NCBI RefSeq assembly: GCF_963667135.1
Contig: NZ_OY762974.1
Coordinates: 3,981,054 to 4,045,053, forward strand
Direction: 5' to 3'
DNA from: an uncultured Macellibacteroides sp.
GTDB lineage: Bacteria; Bacteroidota; Bacteroidia; Bacteroidales; Tannerellaceae
Length of the DNA stretch: 64,000 bases
Each line of letters begins with the position of its first letter. Within the stretch, counting starts at the first letter, position 1. The notes beneath the pieces were generated by a model, which worked only from the letters and a program-made list of their open reading frames with translations, had not been told where the DNA came from and did no database searches. The translations under genes and the position numbers were made by a program. Positions 16,695 to 26,900 of the stretch are shown one piece after another.

Positions 16695-17291
16695 ATGGCA
16701 GCAAATTACAAGCTTGTGCGTAACCCGAACCCAACGAAAAGCGATGAAAAGAAGCCTCTTCATCCCCGCGTTAAATCTTTTGGTACACTCAGTATCGACG
16801 AACTGGCCGATCGGGCACAAGGGAGAAGCGGCTTGTCGGCGCCCGTTATTAAAAGCGCACTGCTGCTCATTTCGGACCTTTTGTGCGAGACGCTAAAAGA
16901 GGGATACAACGTAAATCTTAACAAGATAGGGTACTTTAGCGTATCTCTAAAGTCGCGGCCTGTAATGGATAAGAACCAGATTCGCAGCGAATCCGTTCAC
17001 TTCAGCCATGTGAACTTTAGGTGCGCGCAAGAGCTGAAAGACAAGCTGGCATCCATGGATGTTACCCGTGCGCAATCGGTAACGGTACCTAATCTGTCGC
17101 AGGCAGAAAGGGAAGCACTTTTAAGGATTCATTTCGCCAACAAACCCAATCTTACCACGACCGAGTACATGAATCTTACCTATAGCAGCCGGCAACGGGC
17201 GTTAAAAGAGCTCAAGGGACTTATCGAAGCTGGTAAAATTATTCAAATTGGGTCCAAAAACGCCACGCAATACCTCAACAAGTCACTTTGA
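16695..17291 (+). CDS. HU-like DNA-binding protein with C-terminal winged helix
   Basis: A 198-residue protein of the Bacteroidota HU-like family. Residues about 30-130 resemble the HU/IHF fold (LSIDELADRAQG, VNLNKIGYFSVSLKSRP). Residues about 135-198 look like a winged helix (LTTTEYMNLTYSSRQRALKELKGLIEAGKI). A second family member is at 52936-53562. Members are often found next to mobile DNA or surface polysaccharide loci; their targets are undefined. A four-unit 22-bp dyad array precedes it, suggesting autoregulation. The 3' flank is interrupted 24 bp downstream by IS66. Confidence 0.8.
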   Translation: MAANYKLVRNPNPTKSDEKKPLHPRVKSFGTLSIDELADRAQGRSGLSAPVIKSALLLISDLLCETLKEGYNVNLNKIGYFSVSLKSRPVMDKNQIRSESVHFSHVNFRCAQELKDKLASMDVTRAQSVTVPNLSQAEREALLRIHFANKPNLTTTEYMNLTYSSRQRALKELKGLIEAGKIIQIGSKNATQYLNKSL

Positions 17292-17307
17292 GGCTACTGG
17301 CAGCGAA

Positions 17308-17315
17308 AAAATATC
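17308..17315. repeat. IS66 target-site duplication, left
   Basis: AAAATATC directly abuts the left inverted repeat and is repeated at 19853-19860. Confidence 0.93.
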
Positions 17316-17361
17316 GTAAGCGTCTCCGCGATACCGTCTTGTAAGATTCAATAAACTGTTA

Positions 17362-18933
17362 TTACAGTTTAGTCCACTTGTCAGGGAGTAAATCCCGGTA
17401 TATTTGGTCAGGAGCTGTTGGGCTAATGTAGGCCAACCGACTTAATATATCTGTGAAGTATTCGAAGGTATTAATTCCATGGAGCTTGCAGGAGATGGCC
17501 AGCGAGTATAGCAAAGCCGTTCTCTTAGCTCCCTGGTGAGAGCCACAAAAAAGAGAGTTCTTTCTGCTTAAAGATATACTTCGCATGCATCGTTCCACAG
17601 CATTGTTGTCCAAAGCATAGTCCGGACTAACAATGTAATTACACAGGGAATCATACTCGTTGAGCGTATAATTCGTGGCCTTAGAGAGCGGACTCTGTGG
17701 AAGGGTAGATGGGTTGGATTGTATTTCCAACAGTTTGCTTTTTAGTTCGGCTAGTATGGGTGGGGCGTACTTCTGTCTATATTTCAGGATTTTGACGGGC
17801 GTCCATTTCTTTTCGATCTTATGCTCCGCCTGATAGAGTCGGTTGATTGTATTAACAATCCCGATGGCTTCTTTATCATTTTCGATATCCAGGAACTCGC
17901 GCTTGCAATGCTGGAAGCAGGCCAACCGGATTATATCGGGATAGGCATCTGTCTCAAGTATTTTATAGTTGATCAGCCCGTCTGACTGGATGGCTCCTTT
18001 ATATTGATTGCCGATATAGTTGGTGAGAACTTCACGGGATCGGGAACCGTTTTCGTAAAAGTACTGGATTAATTTCTTTTTATTGGCCAGCGCAGCCCAT
18101 ATATATCCCTTACGAACCCCTTTGCCATCCTTGTTTTTCTCTTTGGTCAGGATCGTATGGTAACTTTCATCCATGCAAAGATAGTCATCCTCAAGGATGG
18201 TTTTGTGAAGAACAACATCCAGTCGGTCCATTAATCCCGCAGATTTTTTAATCAGTCCATGGGCGGTAGCTTTGTTTAATTCAAAGCCATTCTCTGTAAA
18301 ATACTTGACAATCCGCTCCACAGGCATGGAGTAAACGTATCTCAGTTGAAGCATGCCGGCGATAAAAGAGGCATCATAATTTGAGTTCTGCAGGGGAGAT
18401 CTGGGGGCTTTACCCGAGTAAACCTTTTCCTGCTGTACACAATTGTATTGTCTGTATATGATTTTCTTAAATGTAGCCTTGCTGTAGGTGTACATGACCG
18501 AGTCTACGGACCCGATCACCCTGGCCTTTTCTTTGTCAAAGGCAGGATCATCGGGATATACATGCTCGACAATGGTTTCCAGAGAGAAGTGTTCTTTCCG
18601 TTTGGCATTGTTGTTGCCTCGGTTCTTGAGTGAAACAGGGGGATCGGTTTCTGCCGGATCTTCTTTTGCGGCATCGGGCACAAGCTTTTCTGATTTGTTG
18701 GAGAGAAGCTTGCTCATTCCCCTGTTTTTCCCGCTAAGCTTCTGCATGTCCCCGTTCTTCTGAAGCAGGTTTTCTTCCAGCGAACGGATTGTATCGGTTA
18801 AACTACCAACCTGCACAGAGAGTCTTTCTATTTGTTCAGATTGCCGGATGAGTTGTTCCAAATGAATCTTTTCTCTTTGAGAAAAAAGTTTCAGCTGGTC
18901 TTCCAGTAATTCAATCATCCGTTTGCTATTCAT
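17362..18933 (-). CDS. tnpC: IS66 transposase TnpC
   Basis: A 523-residue DDE transposase of the IS66 family. An N-terminal coiled coil (about 1-75, rich in Q, L and E) and a variable linker are followed by the DDE catalytic domain, with DDYLCMDESYHT near the middle and the C-terminal signature NNAVERCMRSISLSRKNSLF. The length is usual for TnpC. It is the last gene of the element and ends 20 bp inside the left inverted repeat. With TnpA and TnpB it carries out cut-and-paste-type movement giving 8-bp duplications. No frameshift is visible, so it may be functional. Confidence 0.96.
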   Translation of the reverse strand: MNSKRMIELLEDQLKLFSQREKIHLEQLIRQSEQIERLSVQVGSLTDTIRSLEENLLQKNGDMQKLSGKNRGMSKLLSNKSEKLVPDAAKEDPAETDPPVSLKNRGNNNAKRKEHFSLETIVEHVYPDDPAFDKEKARVIGSVDSVMYTYSKATFKKIIYRQYNCVQQEKVYSGKAPRSPLQNSNYDASFIAGMLQLRYVYSMPVERIVKYFTENGFELNKATAHGLIKKSAGLMDRLDVVLHKTILEDDYLCMDESYHTILTKEKNKDGKGVRKGYIWAALANKKKLIQYFYENGSRSREVLTNYIGNQYKGAIQSDGLINYKILETDAYPDIIRLACFQHCKREFLDIENDKEAIGIVNTINRLYQAEHKIEKKWTPVKILKYRQKYAPPILAELKSKLLEIQSNPSTLPQSPLSKATNYTLNEYDSLCNYIVSPDYALDNNAVERCMRSISLSRKNSLFCGSHQGAKRTALLYSLAISCKLHGINTFEYFTDILSRLAYISPTAPDQIYRDLLPDKWTKL

Positions 18934-19019
18934 GCCCTAAAGGTACGGACAATACTTCGGATATCAAAGAAAAACACAAACAATATATAATATATCTATT
19001 TGTATATCAATGTATTAAA

Positions 19020-19367
19020 TCAATACTTAAACCTTCTCCTGTACTTTGCCGAACGAACAGAGACGCCCTCCATTATCAAAACAAAAGTCTTCCATTTCAT
19101 CTCAAATTCATTGCTTGAAGGGTTAAATCGGGGAACTTCAAAGGTGCCCTGTTCCAGTTTTTTCTGATACAAAACAAATCCTCCATTTTCCCAATGAAGG
19201 ATCTTAATTAACGACCGGTTCCTGCCAAGGAAGAGAAAAACCTCCCCCGACAAAGGATTACGTTTCATATCTGACTTTACCAACTGGTACAAGGAATAGA
19301 TACCTTTGCGCATATCCACATAATGCGGACATAGATAATAGTTCATGGATTCTGTAAGTGCAAACAT
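19020..19367 (-). CDS. tnpB: IS66 accessory protein TnpB (Orf2)
   Basis: A 115-residue protein with the IS66 Orf2 signature: DMRKGIYSLYQLV early, then NPLSGEVFLFLGRNRSLIKILHWENGGF. It is needed for efficient IS66 transposition, though its biochemical role is unclear. It starts 7 bp after tnpA ends. A gap of 86 bp separates it from tnpC. The length is normal and no defects are seen. Confidence 0.95.
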   Translation of the reverse strand: MFALTESMNYYLCPHYVDMRKGIYSLYQLVKSDMKRNPLSGEVFLFLGRNRSLIKILHWENGGFVLYQKKLEQGTFEVPRFNPSSNEFEMKWKTFVLIMEGVSVRSAKYRRRFKY

Positions 19368-19374
19368 CGGTTTA

Positions 19375-19779
19375 TCAGTTAGAGTAAGTTTGTATAAATT
19401 TATTGAGATCTTCCTGGCTTATCTCTTTAATGGATATAACTACGCCATCGGGAAAGGTAATACTGACACCTTTAAGCACAGGGAAAACATTCCCTGCGAA
19501 AACCGGTTTCTCCGATGCCTCCTTTGTAAAGGAGAGCGGATAAATCTGCTGTCCTTCACAAGAGGCTTGCTCATGAGCGGAAGCAGAAACAGAAACCTCA
19601 GGTAATACAGGACGTGGTTTGAGATCTACTACTTTTATGGAATGCCTGCTCATCCAACATTGAATGCCGTTATAACAGATATGGCGCTCTTTGCAATAAT
19701 CGCGTAATGTCATAGTGCATGAAATACTGATCTGCTTGTACTCCTCAATGGCCAATGCATAAAGTTCGGATGCTTTCAT
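19375..19779 (-). CDS. tnpA: IS66 accessory protein TnpA
   Basis: A 134-residue first ORF of IS66. It has an N-terminal helical, HTH-like part (LRDYCKERHICYNGIQCWMSRH) and a C-terminal segment typical of Bacteroidota IS66 TnpA (GVSITFPDGVVISIKEIS). It lies nearest the right inverted repeat and is the promoter-proximal gene of the tnpABC operon. It is likely DNA-binding. Assignment rests mainly on position and on the conserved ITFPDG region. Confidence 0.88.
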   Translation of the reverse strand: MKASELYALAIEEYKQISISCTMTLRDYCKERHICYNGIQCWMSRHSIKVVDLKPRPVLPEVSVSASAHEQASCEGQQIYPLSFTKEASEKPVFAGNVFPVLKGVSITFPDGVVISIKEISQEDLNKFIQTYSN

Positions 19780-19852
19780 TTGTTCCTTTTTTAGGAAACA
19801 AAAGTAAGATTATGCATTTATGCTGTCAAGACGGTATCGCGGAGACGCTTAC

Positions 19853-19860
19853 AAAATATC
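19853..19860. repeat. IS66 target-site duplication, right
   Basis: AAAATATC directly abuts the right inverted repeat, matching 17308-17315. Confidence 0.93.
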
Positions 19861-19976
19861 GATGATAGATGACAGATGCGTGACAGATCTCCAGCGCCAT
19901 CTGTCACCTTAGAATCGACTGTCATTCAAACAGATAAACCCAATTGGTGATAAGTGGTAGATAAAAAGTGAAATAA

Positions 19977-20447
19977 TTAGTATTCGGTCTTATCTTCGTG
20001 GGATGCCCAGATTTCGAAAGCAACTATCGCTTCGTTTCTGAGAAGCGATTCAGAGCGGAGCTTTCTGTCTGATGGCTTCAGACTTATTTCATCGTATATA
20101 AAGGAGTCGTCGAAACCAATCGCCATTGCGTCTGTCTTCGTATTGGCGTAATACATCTTGTCCAGACGGGCCCAGTAAATGGCACCAAGACACATGGGGC
20201 AAGGCTCGCAGGAGGTATAGATTTCGCAACCGGTAAGATCGAAGGTTCCCAGAACGGATGCTGCTTCACGAATAGCACTTACTTCCGCATGTGCCGTAGG
20301 ATCGCAGGAAGCAGTTACCCGATTAACTCCCGTGGCGATAATATGGTCGTCCTTAACAATTACCGCACCGAAAGGTCCTCCTCCATTCTTAACATTCTCG
20401 ATCGAAAGGGCAATTGCCTTTCTCATAAATTCTTCTTTCAACATCAT
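19977..20447 (-). CDS. guaD: Guanine deaminase (CDA-fold)
   Basis: A 156-residue zinc deaminase, the same length as the Bacillus GuaD type. The zinc site is His and Glu in HAEVSAIREA (53-62 region) and two Cys in PCPMC, followed by LGAIYWARLDKMYYA. It converts guanine to xanthine plus ammonia in purine salvage. The tail ASHEDKTEY resembles the C-terminal flap that covers the active site in GuaD dimers, which argues against tRNA adenosine deaminase TadA. A -7 promoter box is upstream at 20485-20492. It is a single-gene unit. Confidence 0.88.
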   Translation of the reverse strand: MMLKEEFMRKAIALSIENVKNGGGPFGAVIVKDDHIIATGVNRVTASCDPTAHAEVSAIREAASVLGTFDLTGCEIYTSCEPCPMCLGAIYWARLDKMYYANTKTDAMAIGFDDSFIYDEISLKPSDRKLRSESLLRNEAIVAFEIWASHEDKTEY

Positions 20448-20760
20448 TCTGTTCTTTTTAATCTCGAATTACATAGGTATCTTACAAAGATAAGCCCGGC
20501 TCTCCCAAGCCAGGCTTATCCACATGTTAAAATTAAATAATCTCAAACTTATTTTTAAATATTATCAATTGAAAACCCGATTCTCCCGAACCGATTTTCT
20601 AAATTTAACCTAAACCCTAAACAATTTTAATCAATAAATTAACTCAAAATAAATCTTCATTTATGAAATAATTTTATACTTAGCAAAGATATAAAATATG
20701 CTACAACCTTAAAATCAATTTATTATGTTACATAACATAATACATAAGTTCGCAAACAAT
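20448..20760. other. Intergenic region between guaD and the DUF6599 gene
   Basis: Contains the guaD promoter box and a GC-rich hairpin (GATAAGCC...GGCTTATC, about 20490-20520) overlapping it. An AT-rich perfect hairpin with 10-bp arms and a CA loop (20721-20742) probably lies at the end of the DUF6599 transcript. No further gene is seen. Confidence 0.45.
20485..20492 (-). promoter_or_regulatory. Promoter -7 box of guaD
   Basis: Minus-strand TATCTTTG, 38 bp before the guaD ATG. No ideal -33 TTG is seen. Confidence 0.55.
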
Positions 20761-21540
20761 TCAAAAGCCAAATGGAGAAGAACTTTGAGGCAAAGCCTCT
20801 TTCTCCCTGCATTTAATATAAAGTAGCTTTTCTCCGCTTTGAATGATATCGGCCTCGGGAACTCTCTTTTTTAATTCGGACAACTTTTCATTATCAGAAA
20901 AATAGATTAACGCCCGGTTTTCTTTTGTCGCCTTATCCGTTACATGCCACAGGCCGGTAAATTTAATTCCATCCAACATATCTTGCAACGAGGGTTGTAC
21001 GGAGGAAGCGGACAATGGTCCTCTTGCAAATCTTACTATACCCGAATAAGGTGTTTTCAAACCTAATACTTCAGGAATAGCAGGTGCAGCTCCGTCTGCC
21101 GGCACATATAAGTGCAACAGCTCGTCTGCCGTTTTTCTTGCAGCAGCGGATCCGGAAGGGAAAACCATCGAGTAATATTTATTGTTCGATACCGTCTGTA
21201 GCTGGTAATTAGACAAACAATCTATACACCCCAATGTATCGGTTCGCAGACATTTAAAGACATGGAGCGAATAAATGCCGTAAGCGTCTTCGGGCGAAGG
21301 CAGTTCGTAAATATCCAGCGTGTACTCCTGACCTTTATAAACAAGATCTTTTGTAGTGAGCTTGTAAACGCCGTACTCGAGATACAAATCGGCTCCGCCA
21401 TTCATATATCCATAAAGTCCTGCACCGGTAAATTCACGCTCCCTTTTTACAGAAACATCTGTCAGACTTTGTGCCAAAAGCGAGGCAGGTAATAATAGAA
21501 TAAGAAATACCCGTATACTAAATTTCATCGTTTTACACAT
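20761..21540 (-). CDS. DUF6599-like exported protein
   Basis: A 259-residue protein with a signal peptide (ending near LLAQS). The segment GLYGYMNGGADLYLEYG is the recognisable hallmark of DUF6599 proteins. The rest has mixed alpha/beta character, including ELPSPEDAYGIYSLH. ATG 21540 overlaps the DUF362 gene by 8 bp; ATG 21528 (MKFSIR) is equally likely and gives a shorter leader. Overlap with the DUF362 gene indicates co-translation and a joint function at the cell envelope, which is not known. Confidence 0.7.
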   Translation of the reverse strand: MCKTMKFSIRVFLILLLPASLLAQSLTDVSVKREREFTGAGLYGYMNGGADLYLEYGVYKLTTKDLVYKGQEYTLDIYELPSPEDAYGIYSLHVFKCLRTDTLGCIDCLSNYQLQTVSNNKYYSMVFPSGSAAARKTADELLHLYVPADGAAPAIPEVLGLKTPYSGIVRFARGPLSASSVQPSLQDMLDGIKFTGLWHVTDKATKENRALIYFSDNEKLSELKKRVPEADIIQSGEKLLYIKCREKEALPQSSSPFGF

Positions 21541-22681
21541 TAACCTCTTTCAAATTAATTTTACTTCTGTCGGCCACTCCCAGTTTTAGTTCCTGCGCTA
21601 ACACCAGATACTTAATGGCGTCTGGCTTATCCTGAGTCTGGATCCCCTCCTCTATCCGTTTGGCTATAACAACCTCGTGTCCGATACGATCTACAGCCAC
21701 GGCGTCGGTTCCCACAAGCATGGTGTTGTAGTTGCACATAAACTGCGGATTGGCAGACGGACCGCCATCAAAACAGCCGATAAGTCCATCCACTATATTC
21801 AACACCACCTTATCCCGCAAAGGAGGAAAAGCACAGGCATAAGCACATGTTTCATGCCATAGTTTCTGATGAAGCCTTCCTGTATTGGTTATGGCTCCAA
21901 AGGCCAGATTCTTCATACACAAGGTGACTGCAGCACCAGCGTTTTTCAGAATAGGCACATTAATAATTTTAGTCACTTCCTCGGTGCATATCTTCGCAAA
22001 GTACGAATTCTTGCCTCCGTTAACCATGTATGGCATCGTATAAGCATCGTACTCTCCTTCAACATCCGCATAGAAATATTGATTTTTATCGATCCTATCC
22101 TCGCTGTAAAACTTACCTTCTTTATTGATAAATCCACCTTCAGCATCCTGACATTCGGTACCTGTAATCTTTATACCCGGATAATTTTCGCTGGTATAAC
22201 CGGTTTCATGAAGCTGCATTTCACGACGGTCCCATATCACAAGGTTCTTGCGGGGGATGCCGGCTTCTTCAAGCTGCTTAACAATCGATTGGGTTACGGC
22301 ATGCGAAGTGGTAAGTAGTTTTCCCGCCACCGGATTTACCTTTATTCCGATAATATCTTTCGGACCAACAAACTGCAGCCATGCTTTACCGAGGTCTTTT
22401 TCTCCTGTAAGCTGAAGCATACTTGCTTTAAGCATATCGTAGGCCGCCTGTTCGGACGGCTTGCCGTCGACCACACAAGATCCATGATTCACTTTCACAA
22501 CACTACCAGGATACTTACCCGGCATCGAATTTTCATTTCTGGGAACAGCGATTGCGTCAGCAATATTTGTCTGAGGTTTCTCGTCGCCGGCAGCAAATCC
22601 GGGAGCCGCTTTAATAACCGGCGATAGTGCTACGCCTAAGCCGCTTGCAGCAATTGATTTAAAGAAATTACGTCTTTGCAT
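21533..22681 (-). CDS. DUF362 domain protein exported by the Tat pathway
   Basis: A 382-residue protein. The N-terminus MQRRNFFKSIAASGLGVALS is a twin-arginine signal, so the protein is exported folded. The body matches DUF362, a domain of uncertain function often associated with iron-sulfur or redox proteins. No CxxC cluster motif is obvious here. Segments such as GIKVNP and LGAITNTGRLHQ are characteristic of this group. It is followed, with overlap, by the DUF6599 gene and preceded by the metal efflux operon, 68 bp away, so it may be in the same transcript. Confidence 0.78.
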   Translation of the reverse strand: MQRRNFFKSIAASGLGVALSPVIKAAPGFAAGDEKPQTNIADAIAVPRNENSMPGKYPGSVVKVNHGSCVVDGKPSEQAAYDMLKASMLQLTGEKDLGKAWLQFVGPKDIIGIKVNPVAGKLLTTSHAVTQSIVKQLEEAGIPRKNLVIWDRREMQLHETGYTSENYPGIKITGTECQDAEGGFINKEGKFYSEDRIDKNQYFYADVEGEYDAYTMPYMVNGGKNSYFAKICTEEVTKIINVPILKNAGAAVTLCMKNLAFGAITNTGRLHQKLWHETCAYACAFPPLRDKVVLNIVDGLIGCFDGGPSANPQFMCNYNTMLVGTDAVAVDRIGHEVVIAKRIEEGIQTQDKPDAIKYLVLAQELKLGVADRSKINLKEVNV

Positions 22682-22749
22682 GGTTAACTCATTTATTTGT
22701 AAATAGAACTACAAATATAATGAATAAAATAACATGTGATATATTATTT

Positions 22750-23934
22750 CTAACAACTCATTTCGCCTGCGTTTTTCTTTGCGGAAAGTAGGTTATACGC
22801 TCCTTTTATAACCACCTTAGCCGATTTGATATCAAAGTCGGCAGGCAGTATTATTTCCGTATATCCCCCTTCGGCAACGCCTTTTTGCACCTCAACCATC
22901 CGGTATTCGGTAAAAGGTTTGCCGTTTTCTTCTTTATTTTTGTCAAACACAAAGATATAGTCCTTGTCGTCGAAGCTCACAACAGCCTCATCAGGCAGCG
23001 ACGAAACCATATTGTTGGAAGCCTGAATAATAGCATTTACATACATTCCGGGTAATACGTTTTTACAAACACTGGTTACACTGGCATACACTTTATACGT
23101 TTTATCAGCATTAATGGATTTGCCAGTTTGATATATTACGGCTTCATGCTCTTCGGTTTCATTATTAATTAGGAAACGTATTTTCTGTCCGACAGCCACT
23201 TTATCGGCATCCTTTTCGTACAAAGTAAGTTCAAGAAAAAGTTTATCACTGTTTATTACTTCAAACATTACATCCGAAGGGGCAACAAATTTACCAAGAT
23301 TTACATTGACCGATTTCACGTACCCGGAGATAGGAGAAACCACGGCAACTGAACTGCTTATATTATCCTCTTGCAAGGTTGCCGGATTAATGCCAATCAG
23401 CGAAAGCTTTTGAGCCAATGACTTTACCAGCACTTTAAGCGTTTTATACTCGGCGGTAACCTGCTGCATATTCTTTTGCGAAGACACCTCGTTTTTAAAA
23501 AGCTCGTGCTGCCTTTCATATTCGGCCTTTGCATACTCGAGTTTATTCCTGGCTTCCAGATAACTTTGCTGTACATCCACAAAGTCCTGATTTTCCAGAA
23601 TGGCCAGCGTCTGTCCCTTACGTACGGCATTGCCTGGAAGCAACGAAGTACTCTTTACAAAACCGCCCATTGGCATACATACCGTTGCCATATTTTGTGG
23701 AGCAGCGGCAATCGTACCGCTCACTTTAAGTGTTCCACTCAGCGACCGCGTTTCGAATGTCCCGAATTCAATATTGGCCAGTTTAGCCTGATCTTCTCGT
23801 AGCTCTACAATGTTTTCGGGAAGCACTTCCATTTCCTCGACCTCATTGTCTGCTTTTTTCTCGTTGCCGCATGCTGATAAAGCGATAATAAAAGCTGAGA
23901 CAACAGCGAAAGAAATAATACTATATTTTGTCAT
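22750..23934 (-). CDS. RND efflux periplasmic adaptor lipoprotein (CzcB/CusB-like)
   Basis: A 394-residue membrane-fusion protein. The leader ends in a lipobox with Cys (ALSACG), giving inner-membrane anchoring. Next come a beta-barrel/lipoyl segment (SGTIAAAPQNMATVCMPMGG), a helical hairpin (about 120-165), a second lipoyl half (VVSPISGYVKSVNVNLGKFV) and a C-terminal membrane-proximal domain. It links the RND pump to the outer-membrane factor. It starts 12 bp after the pump gene ends. Together they most resemble heavy-metal exporters (Czc/Cus); no Met- or His-rich N-terminus is present to reveal the metal. Confidence 0.88.
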   Translation of the reverse strand: MTKYSIISFAVVSAFIIALSACGNEKKADNEVEEMEVLPENIVELREDQAKLANIEFGTFETRSLSGTLKVSGTIAAAPQNMATVCMPMGGFVKSTSLLPGNAVRKGQTLAILENQDFVDVQQSYLEARNKLEYAKAEYERQHELFKNEVSSQKNMQQVTAEYKTLKVLVKSLAQKLSLIGINPATLQEDNISSSVAVVSPISGYVKSVNVNLGKFVAPSDVMFEVINSDKLFLELTLYEKDADKVAVGQKIRFLINNETEEHEAVIYQTGKSINADKTYKVYASVTSVCKNVLPGMYVNAIIQASNNMVSSLPDEAVVSFDDKDYIFVFDKNKEENGKPFTEYRMVEVQKGVAEGGYTEIILPADFDIKSAKVVIKGAYNLLSAKKNAGEMSC

Positions 23935-23946
23935 AATACGGATGTT

Positions 23947-26900
23947 TTAAAATAGTTTACCTGTGATAAAGTCGATACGAACAATCGTCTGGTTGTAGTT
24001 GTTTAACGCATCGAGATAATTCTGTTTTATACTTATTGCTCGATCTATGTTTAGCACATAATCTATATAGTCCATGGCTCCGCCGTTGTAACTCCGCGTA
24101 GCCTGATCAATAATCAGTTCGGCCTCGGGAATAGCCTGTTTTTCATAATAAACCACACTGGTGCTATACTTTGCATACTCACCTAATAATGTCCTGTATT
24201 CAGACGAAAGAGACTTTTCATAACTTTCCGCATTTAACTGAGACACCTGTTCTTTCAACCGGGCAGCCTTAATTTTGGCTTTATGAGGAAAAAACCACAA
24301 GGGAATCGAAACACTTGCCTGAACACCTGTTAACCGATCGCCCGAACCAAACGTACGGGGTACACCGTTTACATCTTGTATACCTTTCATCGTCTGACTA
24401 AAATAGCCTATACTAAAGTCGGGCATCATGCGACTACGTTCCACCTTCTTCTCAAAGCGTGATACTTCAATCTGTTGTTGCATATACCCTGCCAACGGAT
24501 TTTCAGCCAATACGCCATTACCGTCCTTAGGCGAAAAATCAATCCGCTGTAATACTGTATCCGCAGGATATACGGCAGATTCTGTATTTAGTAATGCTTG
24601 CAGGTTTTGTGTATTAATATTCAGGTCGGCAGTAATCTGTTGCAAAAGATTTTTCACCTCCATACTTTGCGAACGAGCTGTAATCATTTCGAGGCGGTTT
24701 GTTTCGCCCGTATTTGCCCGTAGATTGGCAGCCTTAAAAAAGTTTGCATACAAACTATCCTTATAGGCAATCAGCTGTTGCTTTGAACGGAGATAGGCCA
24801 GTTGCCAGTAAATCTGTTTTACCCGGGTGGCAATATCCAGTTGCGAAGCTTTAAGCTGCCACTCGCTACTTATCACTCCCGCATTTGCAAGCTTATGCTG
24901 ATTCGTATACACTGTGGGAAAAGCGAACGACTGCGAAACGGTAAAGCTATTATCCTTTCCGTAGGAGTTAAACTGTCCGTATTGTCCTTCAACGCTTGTT
25001 TTCGGAATATCCCAGGAAGCACCTTTCAGCGCTTTCTGTACATCTACCGAATAAGCAGATGAACGAACAGTGAGGTTGCTATCCAACGCCATCTGAATGG
25101 CTTCATGCAAATTGATTTTTATGGATTGCTGTGCTTTAGCGGTATTGAAACAAGTAGCCACCATCAAGGCAAGCAGTAGTACGGTCGATTTATGTTTCAT
25201 TGAAAAACTAAATTTGCGTGAAGTAAAAACCACATAAAAGACAGGCAAAATTACCAACGTAAGGAAAGTTGCCGTAATAAGTCCCCCGATAATTACTGTA
25301 GCCAGCGGTTTCTGAACCTCAGCTCCGGCCGAAGTGGACAATGCCATAGGCAGAAAACCAAGCGAAGCTACCGAAGCTGTAATAATAACAGGACGCAACC
25401 GGGTATAAAGTCCCTTCAGTACACGCTCCGTTATATCAGTTATACCTTCTTTTTCCAGGCGGTTAAACTCGGAAATAAGCACAATACCGTTGAGCACCGC
25501 CACACCGAATAAAGCAATAAAGCCTACTCCTGCCGATATGGAGAAATTCATATCCCGCATCCATAAGGCAAATATACCTCCGATGGCAGACATTGGTACT
25601 GCTGTAAAGATCAGCAATGTTTGTTTTACCGAATGAAACGTAAAGTACAATAGCACAAATATAAGAAGCAACGCAATCGGAACAGCAATCATCAACCGGG
25701 CTTTGGCCGCTTCGAGGTTTTGGAACTGACCACCGTAAGTTACATAGTAACCGGTAGGCAATTGCACCTTCGCATCAATCTGTTTAGAAACCTCGTCTAT
25801 CACACTCTGCACGTCCCGGTTACGGACATTAAAACCAACTGTGATACGACGTTTGGTATCTTCGCGGGAAACCTGTGCCGGACCCGATTTAATTTCAACA
25901 GAAGCAAGTTGTTCAATAGGAATCTGTCTGCTATTAGGCAACGTTACCGAAAGGTTTTTTACATCTTCCAGGTTTTGGCGATAATCCTCGTCCAGGCGTA
26001 CAACCAATCCAAAACGCTTTTCTTCGTCGTAAACAACTCCGGCCTGACTTCCGGCAAAAGCCGCACGAAGTACCCTGTTTGCCTCTTCTACGGTAAGGCC
26101 GTACTGTGCCAGTCTATCACGGTTATACTCTACTTGTACTTGTGCCAGTCCGGTTACTTTTTCTACATTTATATCTTCAACCCCAACAACATGCTGAATA
26201 ATCCTTTCTATATCCTGCGCCTTTTCGGCCAAGGTATTAAGGTCGTCGCCAAATATCTTCACAGCAATATCTTGCTTCGCTCCGGTCATTAATTCATTAA
26301 AACGCATTTGTATAGGTTGTTGAAATTCAAATTTAACACCCGCAAGTACCACCAGTTTCTCTTCCATTTTCTGCACCAGCTCTTCGCGGGTACTGGCAGA
26401 AGTCCACTCGCTTTTATCCTTGAGCGTAATAATATAATCGCCCGTTTCCATAGGAGTGGGATCTGTAGGAATCTCGCCAGCACCAATTTTACAAACAGTA
26501 TGTTTTATCTCTGGAAAATTATCAAGCAATATTTTATTCGCCTTCTCGACCGTTTCCACCGTATTAGTGAGCGATCCGCCCTGTAAAGTCATCACCCCGG
26601 CAGCCAAATCGCCCTCTTCCAGTTGGGGTATAAACTCGCCTCCCAAACGGGTAAAAATAAATAAACTGAAGACAAATAAAGCAATGGCTGAAACCGAAAC
26701 GAACAGTTTACGCCGAAGTGCAAAGGAAATCAGAGGAGTAAATCCTTTATGAATCCAATCCATCAGTTTATCAGAAAAACTACGTTTATGTGTGGTGTTC
26801 TTGCTCAGAAACAGAGCCGAAACCATAGGCACATACGTAAGCGAAAGAATGGCAGCACCCAGTAAAGCAAAAGTCACCACCTGCGCCATGGGACGGAACA

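Larger units (their letters stand above)
17316..19852 (-). mobile_element. Complete IS66-family insertion sequence
   Basis: Perfect 26-bp terminal inverted repeats (GTAAGCGTCTCCGCG... at 17316-17341 and its complement at 19827-19852) bound a 2537-bp element. It encodes TnpA, TnpB and TnpC on the minus strand. The 8-bp flanks AAAATATC at 17308-17315 and 19853-19860 are identical, the target duplication size expected for IS66. Intact ends, duplication and ORFs indicate recent, possibly active transposition. Confidence 0.97.

Noticed and set aside
19862..19915. GTGACAGAT/ATCTGTCAC inverted repeat beside IS66 as a terminator
   Set aside because: No T-run follows and the arms are short; it may be the old downstream region of the HU-like gene.
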